A stretch of 64,000 nucleotides of DNA from Mytilus galloprovincialis (lineage: Eukaryota > Mollusca > Bivalvia > Mytilida > Mytilidae). This document shows, one piece after another, positions 25,401 to 38,800 of this stretch. The notes under the pieces are model-generated. The model did not search any database, was not told where the DNA came from, and saw only the letters and a program-made list of their open reading frames with translations. The stretch spans positions 33,404,154-33,468,153 of the forward strand of contig NC_134845.1 in NCBI RefSeq assembly GCF_965363235.1. The letters are read 5' to 3'. How positions within the stretch are numbered: the stretch's first letter is position 1; each line of letters begins with the position of its first letter. Both the position numbers and the translations under genes were made by a program.

Positions 25401-25608
25401 GCATTAATGATAGATTTTCTTCTCTTTCTAAAACAGCTGTTATGGCGCTTGTTTTAATTCCAGAGATGACTATCCAGAAACAACACGCTCATGTAATACT
25501 CGAGAACATTAAACCGTTTCTTGATTTTTATCACTCTGACTTGCCTAGTCCATTTGGAATTTCTTCGGAAGTAGATAGGTGGTTGCATTTCTGGAAACAT
25601 ACCACAGA

Positions 25609-28600
25609 CAGGGGCGGATCCAGAAATTTATTAGGGGGTGGTCACCTTTTGAAATCTTAAATCAAAATTCAATTTTTTTATTGGTATCATGAAAATAGTT
25701 ACAACTATATAAGACAAAAGTTACACATTATTTATAAAATTGATTCCAATTTCATTTTTCTTGGATGCCTGCGTGCAAACATGTCAACTATAACATCCAG
25801 TTCTAATTCTAAATTGTAATGCACGTGCATCAGTGCAAGTCCATTTAGTCGGTCCTGGCCCATTGTTGCACGTAAAAATGTTTTCAGTAACCCGAGCTCA
25901 CTATTCGAACGCTCACATTCACAACTTGTTACACTCATTGTGCAAACAATTTTGAGAATTGCATATATATTGGGATAATCAAGTTTGTTGCATTTTTTAA
26001 TGGTTTCAGCAGCTGACTTTGGCAATGTATCTGTGGTATGTTTCCAGAAATGCAACCACCTATCTACTTCCGAAGAAATTCCAAATGGACTAGGCAAGTC
26101 AGAGTGATAAAAATCAAGAAACGGTTTAATGTTCTCGAGTATTACATGAGCGTGTTGTTTCTGGATAGTCATCTCTGGAATTAAAACAAGCGCCATAACA
26201 GCTGTTTTAGAAAGAGAAGAAAATCTATCATTAATGCCAGAGATCAGTTCATCAATATACGGAATACAGAGTGCACGTCGAAAGTAAACATCAGGTGTTT
26301 CTCCAGGAACATTACAGCGGTTTCGTTGCCTACCGCATGTTCTGGGTACAGAAGGCACGATATCATGCTCCTTTCCCATGACGACAGCTTCTTCATACCA
26401 AGCAAGAAACTTGCAATCAACATTTTCTCTAACCTCGACCAGAAGAGACAATACTGATTGGACACTCATATATGCAGATATGATGTCTTGACTTCTTCCT
26501 TGAAGTTTTCTGCTTAAACCAACTGTGTAACCCATAAGATTTTTTACAGTAATAAGAGTAATGACAAAACTAAAACTTGTAATAGCTGCCAAAAGTGTTG
26601 TTGCTTCTGAACTTGTTTCCCTGTTGAAGTCTTTTCTTTGAGACATGTCATTAAGAGACAGTATAATTGTATCATACAACCCACAAAATACATCAAATGC
26701 GTCATGCCTTTCAATAAACCTTGTCTGACATGTATCCAAAAGTTTTGTTTTAGTAATGTTACTTTCCTGCAGCAAACATTGTTGTAAATGGTTATTACGC
26801 TTTGGGCTGTTGTTATAAAATAATATAACCTTCTCCGAAATGTCAACCATATTTCTAACCAGCTGGATTTTGGTACACTGAGATAGAACTAAATTGAGAC
26901 TGAAAAAAAAAGAAAATGTATAATTATACATGTACACTTTGTTTGCTTCAGTTTGTACACCTAAAAAAGATAAAGCTATAATTGTGTGCTTTTTGAAAAT
27001 ACTTAATTATTTTATTGACCAAGAGGTTAAAGAAATAATAATCAAATGTACTTAAGCATGGAAATAATTGTGTTTTTTAAATATCCAGTGGCAACTATTA
27101 CACGAATATCGGCAACGTATTCAAATTTAATTAAGAAGTAAAATTTGGAGAAATATTATAGTTATCAGTAATACTGTTAAGCTCACCAGTGACTAGCACA
27201 ATGGTTGTATACTGCTTTTGGATATTCATCTACTATTCTTGCTGCAACTCCTTTTCTTGAGCCGGCCATATTACCCGCTCCGTCGTATGTTTGCCCTCTG
27301 CAGTCTTCTAAATTTAGCCCCCAGTCAACCAGTGTTTTTTTTATAATATCAGAAAGACCTTGTCCTGTAGTGTCACCTGTCACATCAAGGAATCCCATAA
27401 AGACTTCTCTAATGTTATTGTCTTCATCTATAAATATAAAAATGGTTCTTTGACTGGAGCTGATAAATAGGGTTTGGGGGGGGGGGGGGAGTGAAAGTCA
27501 AAACATATTATTTCCCAAATCATTTTATAGTTCGTACAGCAAATGAGTTTTTCGAAACTGTTAAAGACATAAAATGTTTTCAAAATGATAGTTACAATAC
27601 ATACCAACGAATCTAAAACACAGACTCAGTTGTTCCTGGTTTGCATGGTCAGCCTTCTCATCTGCAGAAATCGAGTACCACTGTGAACTCTTCACTTGAC
27701 TAACAAGCATTTCGACGATAACATCTTTAATTACATCTATAATTTCATTCTGTATAGTTTTTGATCTATATGTACAGTTCTTTGGGGCATTTTCCAGATA
27801 ATCTCTTAGAACAGAGTCCCCAGACTCTACACGGAAATCAATCAGTGCTTGAAAATTCCCGGAATTGAAACTTCTGTCCGAAATATGTTTTGCATCATCC
27901 CTATGGCCCCTTATAGGAAGATTCTGTTTGCCACAAAGCAAAACACACTTGCATATAGATTTCAAAACAGTTCTGTTTGCTTTTATACGTTCATTCATTG
28001 CTTTATCAATAAATGTTTGAATATCAGTAGTCCTTTGCTCAATGTTGTCAAGAAAAAGTTGAGCTTTTGCTCTAGCTTCAGTATGACTTTTTTTACATGA
28101 TTTCTCATCACGGCCGAAATGATCGTTAAGTCTTGTACTTGCATGTGCCATATCTGTTAGTGGTTTGCATGATAATGTTCCCAAACTATCAACCCCAAAC
28201 AGAGCACAGTATATGCAGTAAGCTCCTTCTTGTGAAGGTGAGTACACAAGCCCATCATAGCGATTTAGCCAATTCATCTGAAACAGTCTGTTCTTTCCTG
28301 CATATTTTTTTATAGGAAAGTTATAGTTTATTCCAGGTTGGAAATGATGTCTTATCAAATTAAATTTCTCTTCGTTTGTTAATTTACGTTTTGATTGTTT
28401 TACAACACCAATGTCGTTTGTACTTATATGTAAGTCGGGGGTTGTTTCTTTAAGCTGATCACTTTTATTCGTATCAATGCTAGGTCCATTACAAGTTGGT
28501 ACTTCAGAGGGGGCTGATTTGTGGCGTTTCCTGAAGGAAAGAGGGTATAAGTTACTAAAAAATTGGAATGAACGAAACTTTTAGACAAACAGATGATGGA

Positions 28601-29090
28601 ACGGGGGTATTCATTCAATATAGAATATTTATGTGACTTTGAAACTTTAAAATTATTTTTGAATTTTGGCATCACAGTAAAAAAATATTATTGGTCGAGA
28701 AAAGTTATTATACAAACTTTAAAAATTTAGATAAACGTAATCATGGTAATGTAAAAAAAGTATAAATTACCTGCTAAAAACATCTAAGATTGAGGACTGT
28801 CTCTTCATTTTTACACCTTAACATCAAAGAAATCGACCAAGTAATTAGCGATTGTTGATTACATGTTCATTGTATAAACATACCTGTCAAGGTACATGTA
28901 TTTAGCCTTAAGGTAAGTAATGACAACTTTATGACTGGTGATTACGATAGACAAATTGATTTTATCGACGAATTTATTTTTCAAAATGTTCAAGCCGAGG
29001 TGCACCATTTTTTGGTACATGGTGCACCATTTTTGCAAACCCAGGGGGTGGTCACCGGCACCGGGTGACCACCCCCTGGATCCGCCTCTG
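25609..29090 (-). mobile_element. Inner hAT transposon (element B), intact twin, opposite strand
   Basis: A complete 3482-bp element of the same family as A. Its terminal motifs are CAGGGGCGGATCCAG at 25609 and GGATCCGCCTCTG at 29090, with the 5-bp duplication ACAGA at 25604-25608 and 29091-29095. It lies inside the transposase gene of A in inverse orientation. Every translated segment I compared with A is identical. The only length difference found is a C/G run (12 in A near 24151, 14 in B near 27476), which accounts for the 2-bp size difference. This indicates very recent transposition, or sequence homogenisation between the two copies. Confidence 0.92.
25732..28808 (-). CDS. hAT transposase of element B, intact, ~790 aa
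   Basis: Minus-strand exons 28808-28771, 28530-27605, 27427-27187 and 26899-25732 join in phase to about 790 aa with one stop at 25732. In order the protein shows an N-terminal SILDVF motif, a TTF-type zinc finger (DNA end binding), and a DUF4371/hAT core whose acidic residues sit in SADEKAD and TYDGAGNMAG. It then has NHCASHCLNLVLSQ, a helical insertion domain, and the C-terminal dimerisation block with SCECERSNSELGLLKTFLR and GQDRLNGLALMHVH. The first of these motifs typifies the ZMYM1/p52rIPK branch of hAT transposases. Nothing in the sequence shows inactivation, so the element may be autonomous. No expression evidence is available. Confidence 0.88.
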
Positions 29091-29897
29091 ACAGATACAT
29101 TGCCAAAGTCAGCTGCTGAAACCATTAAAAAATGCAACAAACTTGATTATCCCAATATATATGCAATTCTCAAAATTGTTTGCACAATGAGTGTAACAAG
29201 TTGTGAATGTGAGCGTTCGAATAGTGAGCTCGGGTTACTGAAAACATTTTTACGTGCAACAATGGGCCAGGACCGACTAAATGGACTTGCACTGATGCAC
29301 GTGCATTACAATTTAGAATTAGAACTGGATGTTATAGTTGACATGTTTGCACGCAGGCATCCAAGAAAAATGAAATTGGAATCAATTTTATAAATAATGT
29401 GTAACTTTTGTCTTATATAGTTGTAACTATTTTCATGATACCAATAAAAAAATTGAATTTTGATTTAAGATTTCAAAAGGTGACCACCCCCTAATAAATT
29501 TCTGGATCCGCCCCTGCTTAACGTTGGATTCAACCTACTGTCGGTATTCAGATGCACAATTCTCGCGCGAATAATTACGTCCCCTTGTTAGAACTCTTCA
29601 TTCACATGAATCAGGAGCAGAAAAATCGAAATATTATTTATTTTTGTGACAACATGATGTGGAATTGGAACACAAAATAAATCTGAATATGTTCTAGACA
29701 CACCTCTTAAAACTCAATCTATGTATATAATACAAACAAGTACACCAAAGCACAAAAAATACACACCAAAACGGCGGAGGTAGTTGCAGACAGAAAAATG
29801 AAAATAAACAAAAACATTGACAATTTTCTTAATTTGTCATACATGAACAAATAACTCATTAAGTATCAATAATAATGGTGAGCTGAAGAAAAGTGGA

Positions 29898-32800
29898 ATG
29901 TTGGTGGCGTTGTGTCTTGCCTCTTTTATTATTGGTGTTGTGGTTACTGTTCTAATCCAGACATTTGTCATCAGAAGACGACTTCTTGCCATTCCTGTAG
30001 AACCAATTTCCCACAAACCACAGTTCTGTCAATATAAATTGCCAAAGGTGAGAAAAAGGAGATAGAAAACAAAAAAGTCTATAGGTTGTTTGAGACCTAA
30101 AATTTTTACAACATCTGTCATCATGGTCAACGTCTTTTCTGTTTAATATTTCACAAAACTATTGTTCAAAGAAAATTTACATTCAAACATGTTCATTACT
30201 TAAGTTTTACATTACAGTATATTTCAGAGCTCCAGATAAGCTGCGTATTTGCGTGATCACGCAATACAAATAATAAAAAACCCAATGCAATTGCCCATTG
30301 CAGGGTTCAATAACCCAATTAATTCAAAGGAAAACCCAATTATGTTCCAAAACCATAAGTTCTCAACCCTTTTATTGGCCACCATTTGCGTTATTTACCC
30401 TTATCTGTTTACAGTCGTCGCGTAAACTATTTTTATAATATTTATAATTGGAAATTTCCTTTCGTTCTAAAAATAGATCCCTGCATCAAGTAGCTGAAAT
30501 GGGTCCCTGTTAGAGTTTTCCGTTGCTCAATAGCTACACGTGTTTTTGAAAACATTTCGATCTTCTCGGCGTTTATCCAATTAGCGTGTGTCATGAAGTC
30601 ATATTTTTTTTCGCATTGCTCGGGATTTATCATAACATACATTGAATTAAAACAAAAGTGAATGTCCGGTAAAAATATTGAATAGAAGCATGTTTTCTGC
30701 TTCTTTTGAAAAGCTTAGGGAAAGTTATGATGATAACAAGACTCAGCCAGTGTTTTTAGGAAGCGTCCATCGAACACACGGGCGTGTGTGCGTACCTTAA
30801 CGAGAACATTGCTAATAAAAGCAGGGTTTCCTCAAAAACGAAATCAGTTGGAAAGATGAAAGGCCAAATCAATTATGACATGATAAAGCATCAGAAACCA
30901 AAAGTTCTAATAAAAGACAAATAAACCCAGATTTATGAAAATTGGAATAAAACAAAAACATTCAAGTATAATTAGAGTTTATATACTATTTTTTTTTTCT
31001 TCATTTTACGGTTAATTAATGAATACACACACAGGCACTGATCTCAGAATTTATTATATAAAGGTATAGGACGAGTGCCTGTGAATACACAATATCCGTT
31101 TTTTTTACAGTTTATATGAGAAAATACAAAACTAGCAGAAGGTTTGAAACGGAACACAAATCAAACCTACAATTGCTTCTCAGTCAATAAACCAAATAAA
31201 ACAGCTAGCAAATAACCCTAACCCGAACCCTAAACCAAATAAAACAGCTAAACAAAGAAAGAAACATATTTAAGATGGAAAAAAATCTGGGGTTGATATT
31301 GCCTAAATATTCAATATTGTGTTGATGAAAAAACCCAATACATTAAGGAGCTTGGTGGTGAAAAACCCAATTTGATATTAACATGAGGGGTGACTTGGAA
31401 TTGATAATGCAATCAAAAAACTTTATCACCCAATTATATAAGAAAATGGTGGGTAAAAAACCCAATTTGTGAATTCTTATCTGGAGCTCTGATATTTATG
31501 AAAGTACTTATTTCAAGTCAAACTAAATATAGTTTGGAAATTTTCTTCATCCTTATGCTTCATCTTTAAGCTTTAGTATTTTTAGTCTTTAGAAGTGTCA
31601 ACTTGCAATTGACACTATAATCTTTCTGTATTTTCGATCACTGTGGTAATTTTATGTCGCTATTGTATAAAACTCATTAGTACACTTGTTACCTCAATAA
31701 AATGCATGTAGCAAAGCAGGTATAGACCAAGTTTTGGTCTTCATGTTCATGTTCCAGGTAAACACACTATGTACATTTTGTAGTATGTATACTGTATACA
31801 AGAAAACATTCTTTAGGACTCAAAGAGTTGAACATTCATTAAATAAAAAAATAAAGAGTTGATTCTTTAATAAATAAGAAATACCATTGTAGCTGGAGAG
31901 CACAAATTTCATTACAAAATTGCTTGTCTCCACTGGGACTCGAACCCGGGACCTCTGTGTTACAAGGCAGCGCGCTAACCGACTGAGCTAAAGAAGTACT
32001 TCCTTAGCTCAACCGCTTACGGCTGACTAAGTATCTACTAAGTTTTTCTAAGGGAAGCAATCCCGTCACACCGCCCCCACCTCAAGAGTCATTATACTCT
32101 ATAATGATGATATTTTCATCTTTTTTATATTTATATTTTAACCTGGCTAGGTAATTCTTCTAACAGTGGGTTATTATTGTTGGGCGCCAATGTAACCGTA
32201 GAGCACAAATTTCATTACAAAATTGCTTGTCTCCACCGGGACTCGAACCCGAGACCTCTGTGTTACAAGGCAGCGCACTAACCGACTGAGCTAAAGAAGT
32301 ACTTCCTTAGCTCAACCGCTTACGGCTGACTAAGTATCTACTAAGTTTTTCTAAGGGAAGCAATCCTGTCACACCATGCATAAACATTACATGTAAAAGG
32401 TTTGTAACATGATGCATGTTCTGATAATGTTTTACAGGAATTGCTAGCAGTAATACATGATCAGGATCAGAAAGGACGCAAAGAATCATGTATAGCATTA
32501 AATTTGGTCATTCAGTTTTTATTCAAAGAGCTACGAGATACAAATCGTGTTCGAAGGTATGGTTTCACACATTCATGATTGAAGCTAGTTTTAATAGCCA
32601 CACAGTTCACATGCTTTTAAAAGTCAACTTTTATAAAGGAGACATACATATTAGGCTAATTTTAACCTGTTAACATGGTTAATGATTTGAAAATAAAAAA
32701 AAATATAAATACTGTTACAAGTCACATTTTTTTAAGATTAGAAGAAAATAGATACATGTACATGTACATTTATGAGAAGACGTGGTATGAGTGCCAGTCA

Positions 32801-35800
32801 CAATTTGTTAAAAAAAATGTCTAAGAATGGTTGTCAACATGGAGCCTTGAGTCACACTAAACAGCAAGTTATAAAGGGCCCCCAAAATGACTAGGAATGT
32901 AAAAGCATTCAAACAGGAAAACAGAGTCTAATCTATATAAAAAAAACTTGAAATACTTACATTGTATGTACCATGATGTACCACATCAACAAAGGGCAAC
33001 CCTTGAACAACAGGTTCCTTAGCCTTGATGACACATGATTTGACAGTGACTTTATTCAATATATATGTTTTGATAGATATACTTGTATGCCAGATATGTA
33101 TATTCATAGCCTGTATTTCTGTTTCAATTTTCAGATGGGTAACAAAGAAAATGAACATAGAATTCAACGATATGCTTCAGAGTACAACAGGAAAATTAAT
33201 AGAAAAGATAACAGTAAGTCTGAAAATAGTGCACTGGTTTTTATACGCTCGTCAAAATTTTGACGGGACGTATTATGGTATACAAATGTCCGGTATCCGT
33301 CCGTCCGTCTGTCTGTCTGTCCATCTGTCTGTCCAGCATAAACATGTCGCACCGTAACTTGAGAACAACTTATCCAAATTTCATGAAACTTAATATAGTT
33401 GTTTCTTATAATGGTCAAATGATCTGTATTCTTTTTGAGTTACGGCACTTTGTAACTAAAACAGGGGTATGTTTTTTTTCACATGTCGCACAGTATCTCA
33501 AAAACCATTCTTGATTATTGCTTAAAACTTTACACACTTCTTAGTTATATTAATCTTAATATCTGTATACTTTTTGGTGATGATTCAAAATTTCATTTTT
33601 GAGTTATTGAGTATTTCGTAGAAAAGGGGGAGGGGTTTTTTTTCATGTCGCGCTGTATCTCAAAAACGATTTATGATTATTGCTTTAAAAAACTTTACAC
33701 ACTTCTTTGTTATATTAATCTTAAGATCTGTATACTTTTTGGTGATGATTCAAAATTTCATTTTTGAGTTATTTAGTATTTTGTAAAAAAGGGGGAGGTT
33801 TTTTTTTACATTTCGGGCCGTATCTCAAAAACGATTTATGATTATTGCTTAAAATTTTACACACTTTTTTTGTTATATTAATCTTAAGATCTGTATACTT
33901 TTTGGTGATGACTCAAAATTTTATTTTTGAGTTAATGAGTATTTTGTAAAAAAGGGGATGTTTTTTTTTACATGTCACGCAGTATCTCAAAAACAATTTA
34001 TGATTATTACTTGAAACTTTACACACTTCTTTGTTATATTAATCTAAAGATCTAGATACTTTTTGGTTTGATTCAAAATTTTATTTTAGTGATATTTATT
34101 TTTTTGTAAAAAAAAAAAAACAGGGTGTCTCAAAAACAATAAATTGTTATTGCTTAAAATTTTCTCAGGAACTATTTATGATTATTGCATAAAACTTCCA
34201 CATAAGACGTCGGGCATATCATGCGCTCATGGCGCAGCTGTTTATTGTCTTGCCTGAGATGAAAGTAAGGGAAAGGAACACATATGAATTGCTTCTCCTG
34301 TGACGACAACAACATCTACAATTGTTAAGTTTTCTGCTACAGTTAGATTGATATGATCTACTTACAATAAACAATGATATTTTCTATCAAGTAATTATCT
34401 ATTCATCTCAGTATGTAAACCATTTTCATGCCCTTCCCACTAGTTCATGGTCAAGCGACATTGAATTATAAAATATCATCTAAATTCATTGCAAAAAATG
34501 ACTTGCCTTCTATTTAGTTTAGAAAGATAACAGACAATTGAAGAATATATATTAGAAATGGTTCATTTACTACAATGATAAAATTTACTAATATTACTTC
34601 TGCAAAGCCAAATAAAAGTGTATATGTAAATACTATTACTGGGATTCACTGTTCTCCTAAATCGTAAATTGTGATATTGCATGTTTTGGATCATTGAACC
34701 AAATTCATATAATTTATTTACACAGTTTTTAGGACAAATCACACCTATGTTTTGTATTATGAATTTTATGTTTTTGTATTTTAGTTAAGAGATTTCAATT
34801 TAGGACCAACATTTCCAGTTATAAATTGTGTAGCTGTAGACACAGTAAAACTGTCAGAGGATGAATCGCTAGAGGTATGGTACTCAATTATTAAAATACA
34901 ATATTTATAGATTATCGTTGATTATCTCAACAAGATAGATTTTCTCACTTGAGCCAGTAGTTGTGAAAGTGAGAAAAGCAATCAAGTTGAGATGGCCAAT
35001 GATAATCTGTTTATTGCTATTTAACCTATGACAAAGTTATTAATTTCATATTCATCTTTTATTATACATGTACCATACTGGGTCTGATTCAGAACATCAT
35101 GAACATCTCACATGATCAAAGTTTTCAAAAAGATCATTCATCATACATGTGCAAGTTATTTTTATCACAACCTTCCAGCAATTGATTTGACTTTTGGCTA
35201 AGTAATACCTGCCTAATTTTGATCTATGGTAAAATTGCACAGAAATGTTATAAAGCAGCGATGGGACTATCAACTAAATAGCTATCTCTGGTACATGTAA
35301 ATGAGAAAGCAAAATAAAAATACAATAAAGCCAAAACCACATTTAGAGGTACTTTAGTTGATGTTTTTGCAATTTTGGATTTTTCCCCCTCTAACGTTTA
35401 AAATATCTGTAAATGCAGAAAATGGTTGCTTTAGTCATAGTTTAATTGAACATTAGAAAATGATCAGTAAACGACCTAATTTCACCCTACAATTCCTAGT
35501 AAACATAACTATTTTATTTTATCTGTTTTCAGATATACAGTTGAATCCTTTAGAAACAACTATTTGACTATATTGTTGTACAAATGTAAATATTAGTAAA
35601 TTCATCATATTTTTAAATGAAATAAAAAACAATGCCCTGTCAATTATATTTATTTTCTCTTGATTTTTAATTATAATTATATATATTTATTCATTGCAGG
35701 AATTGGACATTATGGCAGATCTTGACTATACTGGGGGATTTCAACTTGCCATAGAAATAGATTTAGTTTTCAAAAAGTGGGCATATTTATCTGTGACTGT

Positions 35801-38800
35801 TACAAAATTGAAGGGCATTGGAAGGTTACAGTTTACACGTAATCCTTATACACACTGGTCTTTTACATTTTATGAAGTATGTTTATAGCAATTCATATTC
35901 AGTTATTACTGACTTTTTTTTGGGAGACAGCAGTTTCAAGTGGTTATACTTGCTTTTAATTCAATTTCACATTGAAAATTCTAACATTTTTTTCTTAAAA
36001 CATGTTAAAGCAGTGTTAGAATATATAAATCTTATTTGACATCTTCAAAATTTAGTAAACATGTAAGATATAATAGTTTAATACAATTACACTTGTTGGC
36101 GTAGCTGTATCATGTGTATGTTAAATGATTTCAGCTGTATTCAATGATATCTGACATTTTCACTATTAAGTAAATCTATAAGGTATAATCAATGAAGTCA
36201 GTTTTTAATGAAATATTTTGGGAGCCACTGTGGAAAAATAATTTAACACAACATATGGCTAATGAAACATGAACACAAGGCGTTAATGATACCAAAGTTA
36301 CCAATGTAATAAGGGAGATAATCTGCTATGATGAAAATGGCAGTTAATTGTTCAGAAATTAGGTTAAAAAACTAACATTTTTTTATAAGCTTAAGTTAAC
36401 AATGGTGCTGTATGTACACAGATATACTATTTGAAATTACACTCATAAACTCATATTTGCATGTTCAAGTTTTACATTTAAAATCCAAACCTTGTAAATC
36501 TGCAATAGAGATAAAAAAAATTGATGGATTGTGCCTTTGTGTGTTCTATAAATTTCAAAATTTTGTTTTTACTCCAATTTTTATTAATAGAATTTGTTGA
36601 CTTTTTGTTAAGGATCCAGTTGTAGAATTTGAGGTGGAATCTAAATTTGGAGGCCGTCCTGTACCACAAGTTACCTCTCTGATCATCAGTCAGGTTTGTT
36701 TTGCAAATTCAACTCTCTTCTAGTTAGGAAGAGTCCTTTCTACGTTAAGGCTAACTTTGTTTTAAATAAAGTCTGAAAATAAAATATATAAATTCAAATT
36801 GTTCAATAGAAAAATACAAAGAAAAAAGAGGGGAATTTTTCGGTTATTGTTTTGATTAAAATGTAAATAAGATCATCATATTTTATACCTATTAAATTGA
36901 TAATATTATGACATTAACACAGATATTTATTTGATATTAATCTATTTTAGTTGAAAAAATTTTGAAATTGTAATAATAGAGATATGAAAAAGTATTAATA
37001 GTCCTGTTTAAAGATTTTAACAAAATGCTTTGCTTATATTGCTGTAATGTAATGGACAAGACCTTAACTTACAATTATTTGATATGTTTACAGATAAAGA
37101 GAATTCTTAGAAAAAGACACACACTGCCTCATTACAAGATGAGATATAAGCCATTTTTTATCCCTCCTGATGAATCCTATAACCCAAAAGACATTTCTTT
37201 AAAAGGAAATCTAATAGGTGAAGGTCAACTGGAGGTGAAGGTCATAAACTGTTCCAGTTTGTTAGTAGAGCAGGCTGAGAGATATCTATTTTGTACGCTG
37301 AGTGTTGGTAAGTAGCTTATGTAGCTGACTATGCCTTTTGGGCTTTGTTCATTGTTGAAGACAAAGCAAAAATGATTGCCAATGAGACAAATCTCCACCA
37401 GAGACTAAATGACACAGAAATTACCAACTTTAGGTCACCAATTGTCTCATTGACAATCATTCCACATCTTTTTTTTTTTTTTTTATTATCTCTACGGTAG
37501 CTGTAAATCCTCTCAACAACTACAGTTGATGCAGGGATCAATAAGGTTTATTTGAAAATTGTACACTGTATGGAACTTGTAAACTAGATAAATATATGCT
37601 CAACTTTTAAATGTGTAGACAGATGTATAGCTTTTCCGTAAAAAGAGAAGGGTTTATATTCAATAAAAAGTAAATTGAAAAGGTACTAAGTTCTTTCCAT
37701 TATGTTAATGCATTTGTACATGTATATACTGTGGATGCATTTAGTTTTCATGGTTACCAATTTTCATGGTTTAAGGAAAATTTGCATATTCATAGATATT
37801 TAAATTTTGTGGTTTTGGCAAAGTCTGCATTCTTTGATTTAGAAATTAGGTAATTGGTTGTACATTTGAATTCGTGGTACTCCTATTTGCACTAAATCCA
37901 CGAAAATTAGTATCCAATGAATATTCATGAATCAACAATAGATACAGTTTAAAAAAAAAAAATTAATAATGTCACATATTGCATTACATAAACTATAATC
38001 TGCAACATAAAAATGCTGTATACCTATTTCAGACAAATTAAGATGGCTTGAGTATGAAGAGCTAAGAAAGAAAGTATGGGTAGTGTATGAAGTGAAGATA
38101 ATAAAAGGTCCAGCACAATCGATAGGACTAACTTTTAAAGATGATTTTATGTTGGAGAAGTATGAAGATGTGGTTGTCGTTGACAACGTTACTCCTAATT
38201 CTCCAGCATCAGCAACTGATATTAGGAAGGTAGTGTAGAATTGATTATTCAGAGAATTCATGTATTTGCAAATTACACACATCTTTTTAGAAGTCTTCCA
38301 AAGAAAAAGAAAGGTCAATTGTCTGTTTTAGCAACCATTAGCATCAACTTAACCTTTATCTTTTATTGTCATTTGTCAAAACCCATTTTGTAGATACTGT
38401 TCGTGTCAAAATGTAGTAAAATGTTTAATGTAAACATTATTTAAACAAATATTTTGCCATCATTGACCTACCCTCTTTTAGTTTATAACACTAAATATTA
38501 ATTATAGATTATGTACTGTAAATTCAGAAATTACTGCGTGCATTTATTATTGCGATTATGCCATTTTAGAAGAAAATGTGATTTAAATGTTTGCGATATT
38601 CACAATGATTCAGAAAAATCCTGTTTGATTCATATAAAAAAAGTTACAAAATGCGAGTTTTAATTGTTACCATTTTATCCCTATCACATTTATCGTAATA
38701 ATTTCTGAATTTCTGAATTTACAGTAATTTTTATGCCTTAAACAGAAAGGCAGTATATTGAAAAAATTATTTAAGATATCTGCTTGTTATTATACAAGGC

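Larger units (their letters stand above)
22832..29393 (+). pseudogene. hAT transposase of element A, split by insertion
   Basis: Exons 22832-22869, 23110-24035, 24211-24451 and 24739-25608 carry the open frame. The remainder of the last exon is at 29096-29393. The first exon encodes MKRQSSILDVF. Exon 2 holds a TTF-type zinc finger region (YDGLVYSPSQEGAYCIYC ... LNDHF) and a DUF4371-like catalytic half (WYSISADEKADHANQEQLS). Exon 3 has CRGQTYDGAGNMAG. The exon 3/4 junction restores NHCASHCLNLVLSQ. The tail has the hAT dimerisation signature CECERSNSELGLL. The insertion of B occurs after the codons for KHTTD. Reading on gives 15 foreign residues and a stop at 25660. Apart from that the protein matches element B. 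Confidence 0.85.
22550..29516 (+). mobile_element. Outer hAT transposon (element A), interrupted by a twin copy
   Basis: It begins CAGAGGCGGATCCAG and ends CTGGATCCGCCCCTG, with the 5-bp duplication CTTAA at 22545-22549 and 29517-29521. A perfect 16-bp stem with 7-nt loop (22561-22599) sits just inside the left end. Element A is 3480 bp once the inserted element B (25609-29090) and one copy of its ACAGA duplication are removed. It encodes a ZMYM1/52-kDa-repressor-type hAT transposase on +, broken by the insertion. A polyadenylation signal lies at 29443-29448. Canonical hAT duplications are 8 bp; 5 bp is seen here for both A and B. Confidence 0.9.
31888..32373 (-). mobile_element. TRIM-like LTR miniature with tRNA-like LTRs, in PDZD8 intron 1
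   Basis: Two direct 183-bp repeats (31888-32070 and 32191-32373) enclose 120 bp. Read on the minus strand each LTR starts TGTGAC and ends TACA. The 5' LTR (32373-32191) is followed, after one T, by TGGCGCCCAAC, a typical primer-binding site. The purine tract GAGGTGGGGGCGG lies immediately before the 3' LTR. The 4-bp target duplication CCAT is at 31884-31887 and 32374-32377. I count seven differences between the LTRs (about 96% identity). There is no protein-coding capacity, so it must be mobilised by another retrotransposon. Each LTR contains a tRNA-like module (separate entries). The element is 486 bp in total and lies antisense to PDZD8. Confidence 0.88.

Noticed and set aside
23325..28315. 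Antisense open frames inside both hAT elements
   Set aside because: They mirror the transposase exons on the opposite strand and show no domain of their own.
31926..32300. Two tRNA-Thr genes
   Set aside because: Acceptor and anticodon stems do not pair. The two copies sit at identical positions inside 183-bp direct repeats with PBS, purine tract and target duplication, so they are parts of LTRs.
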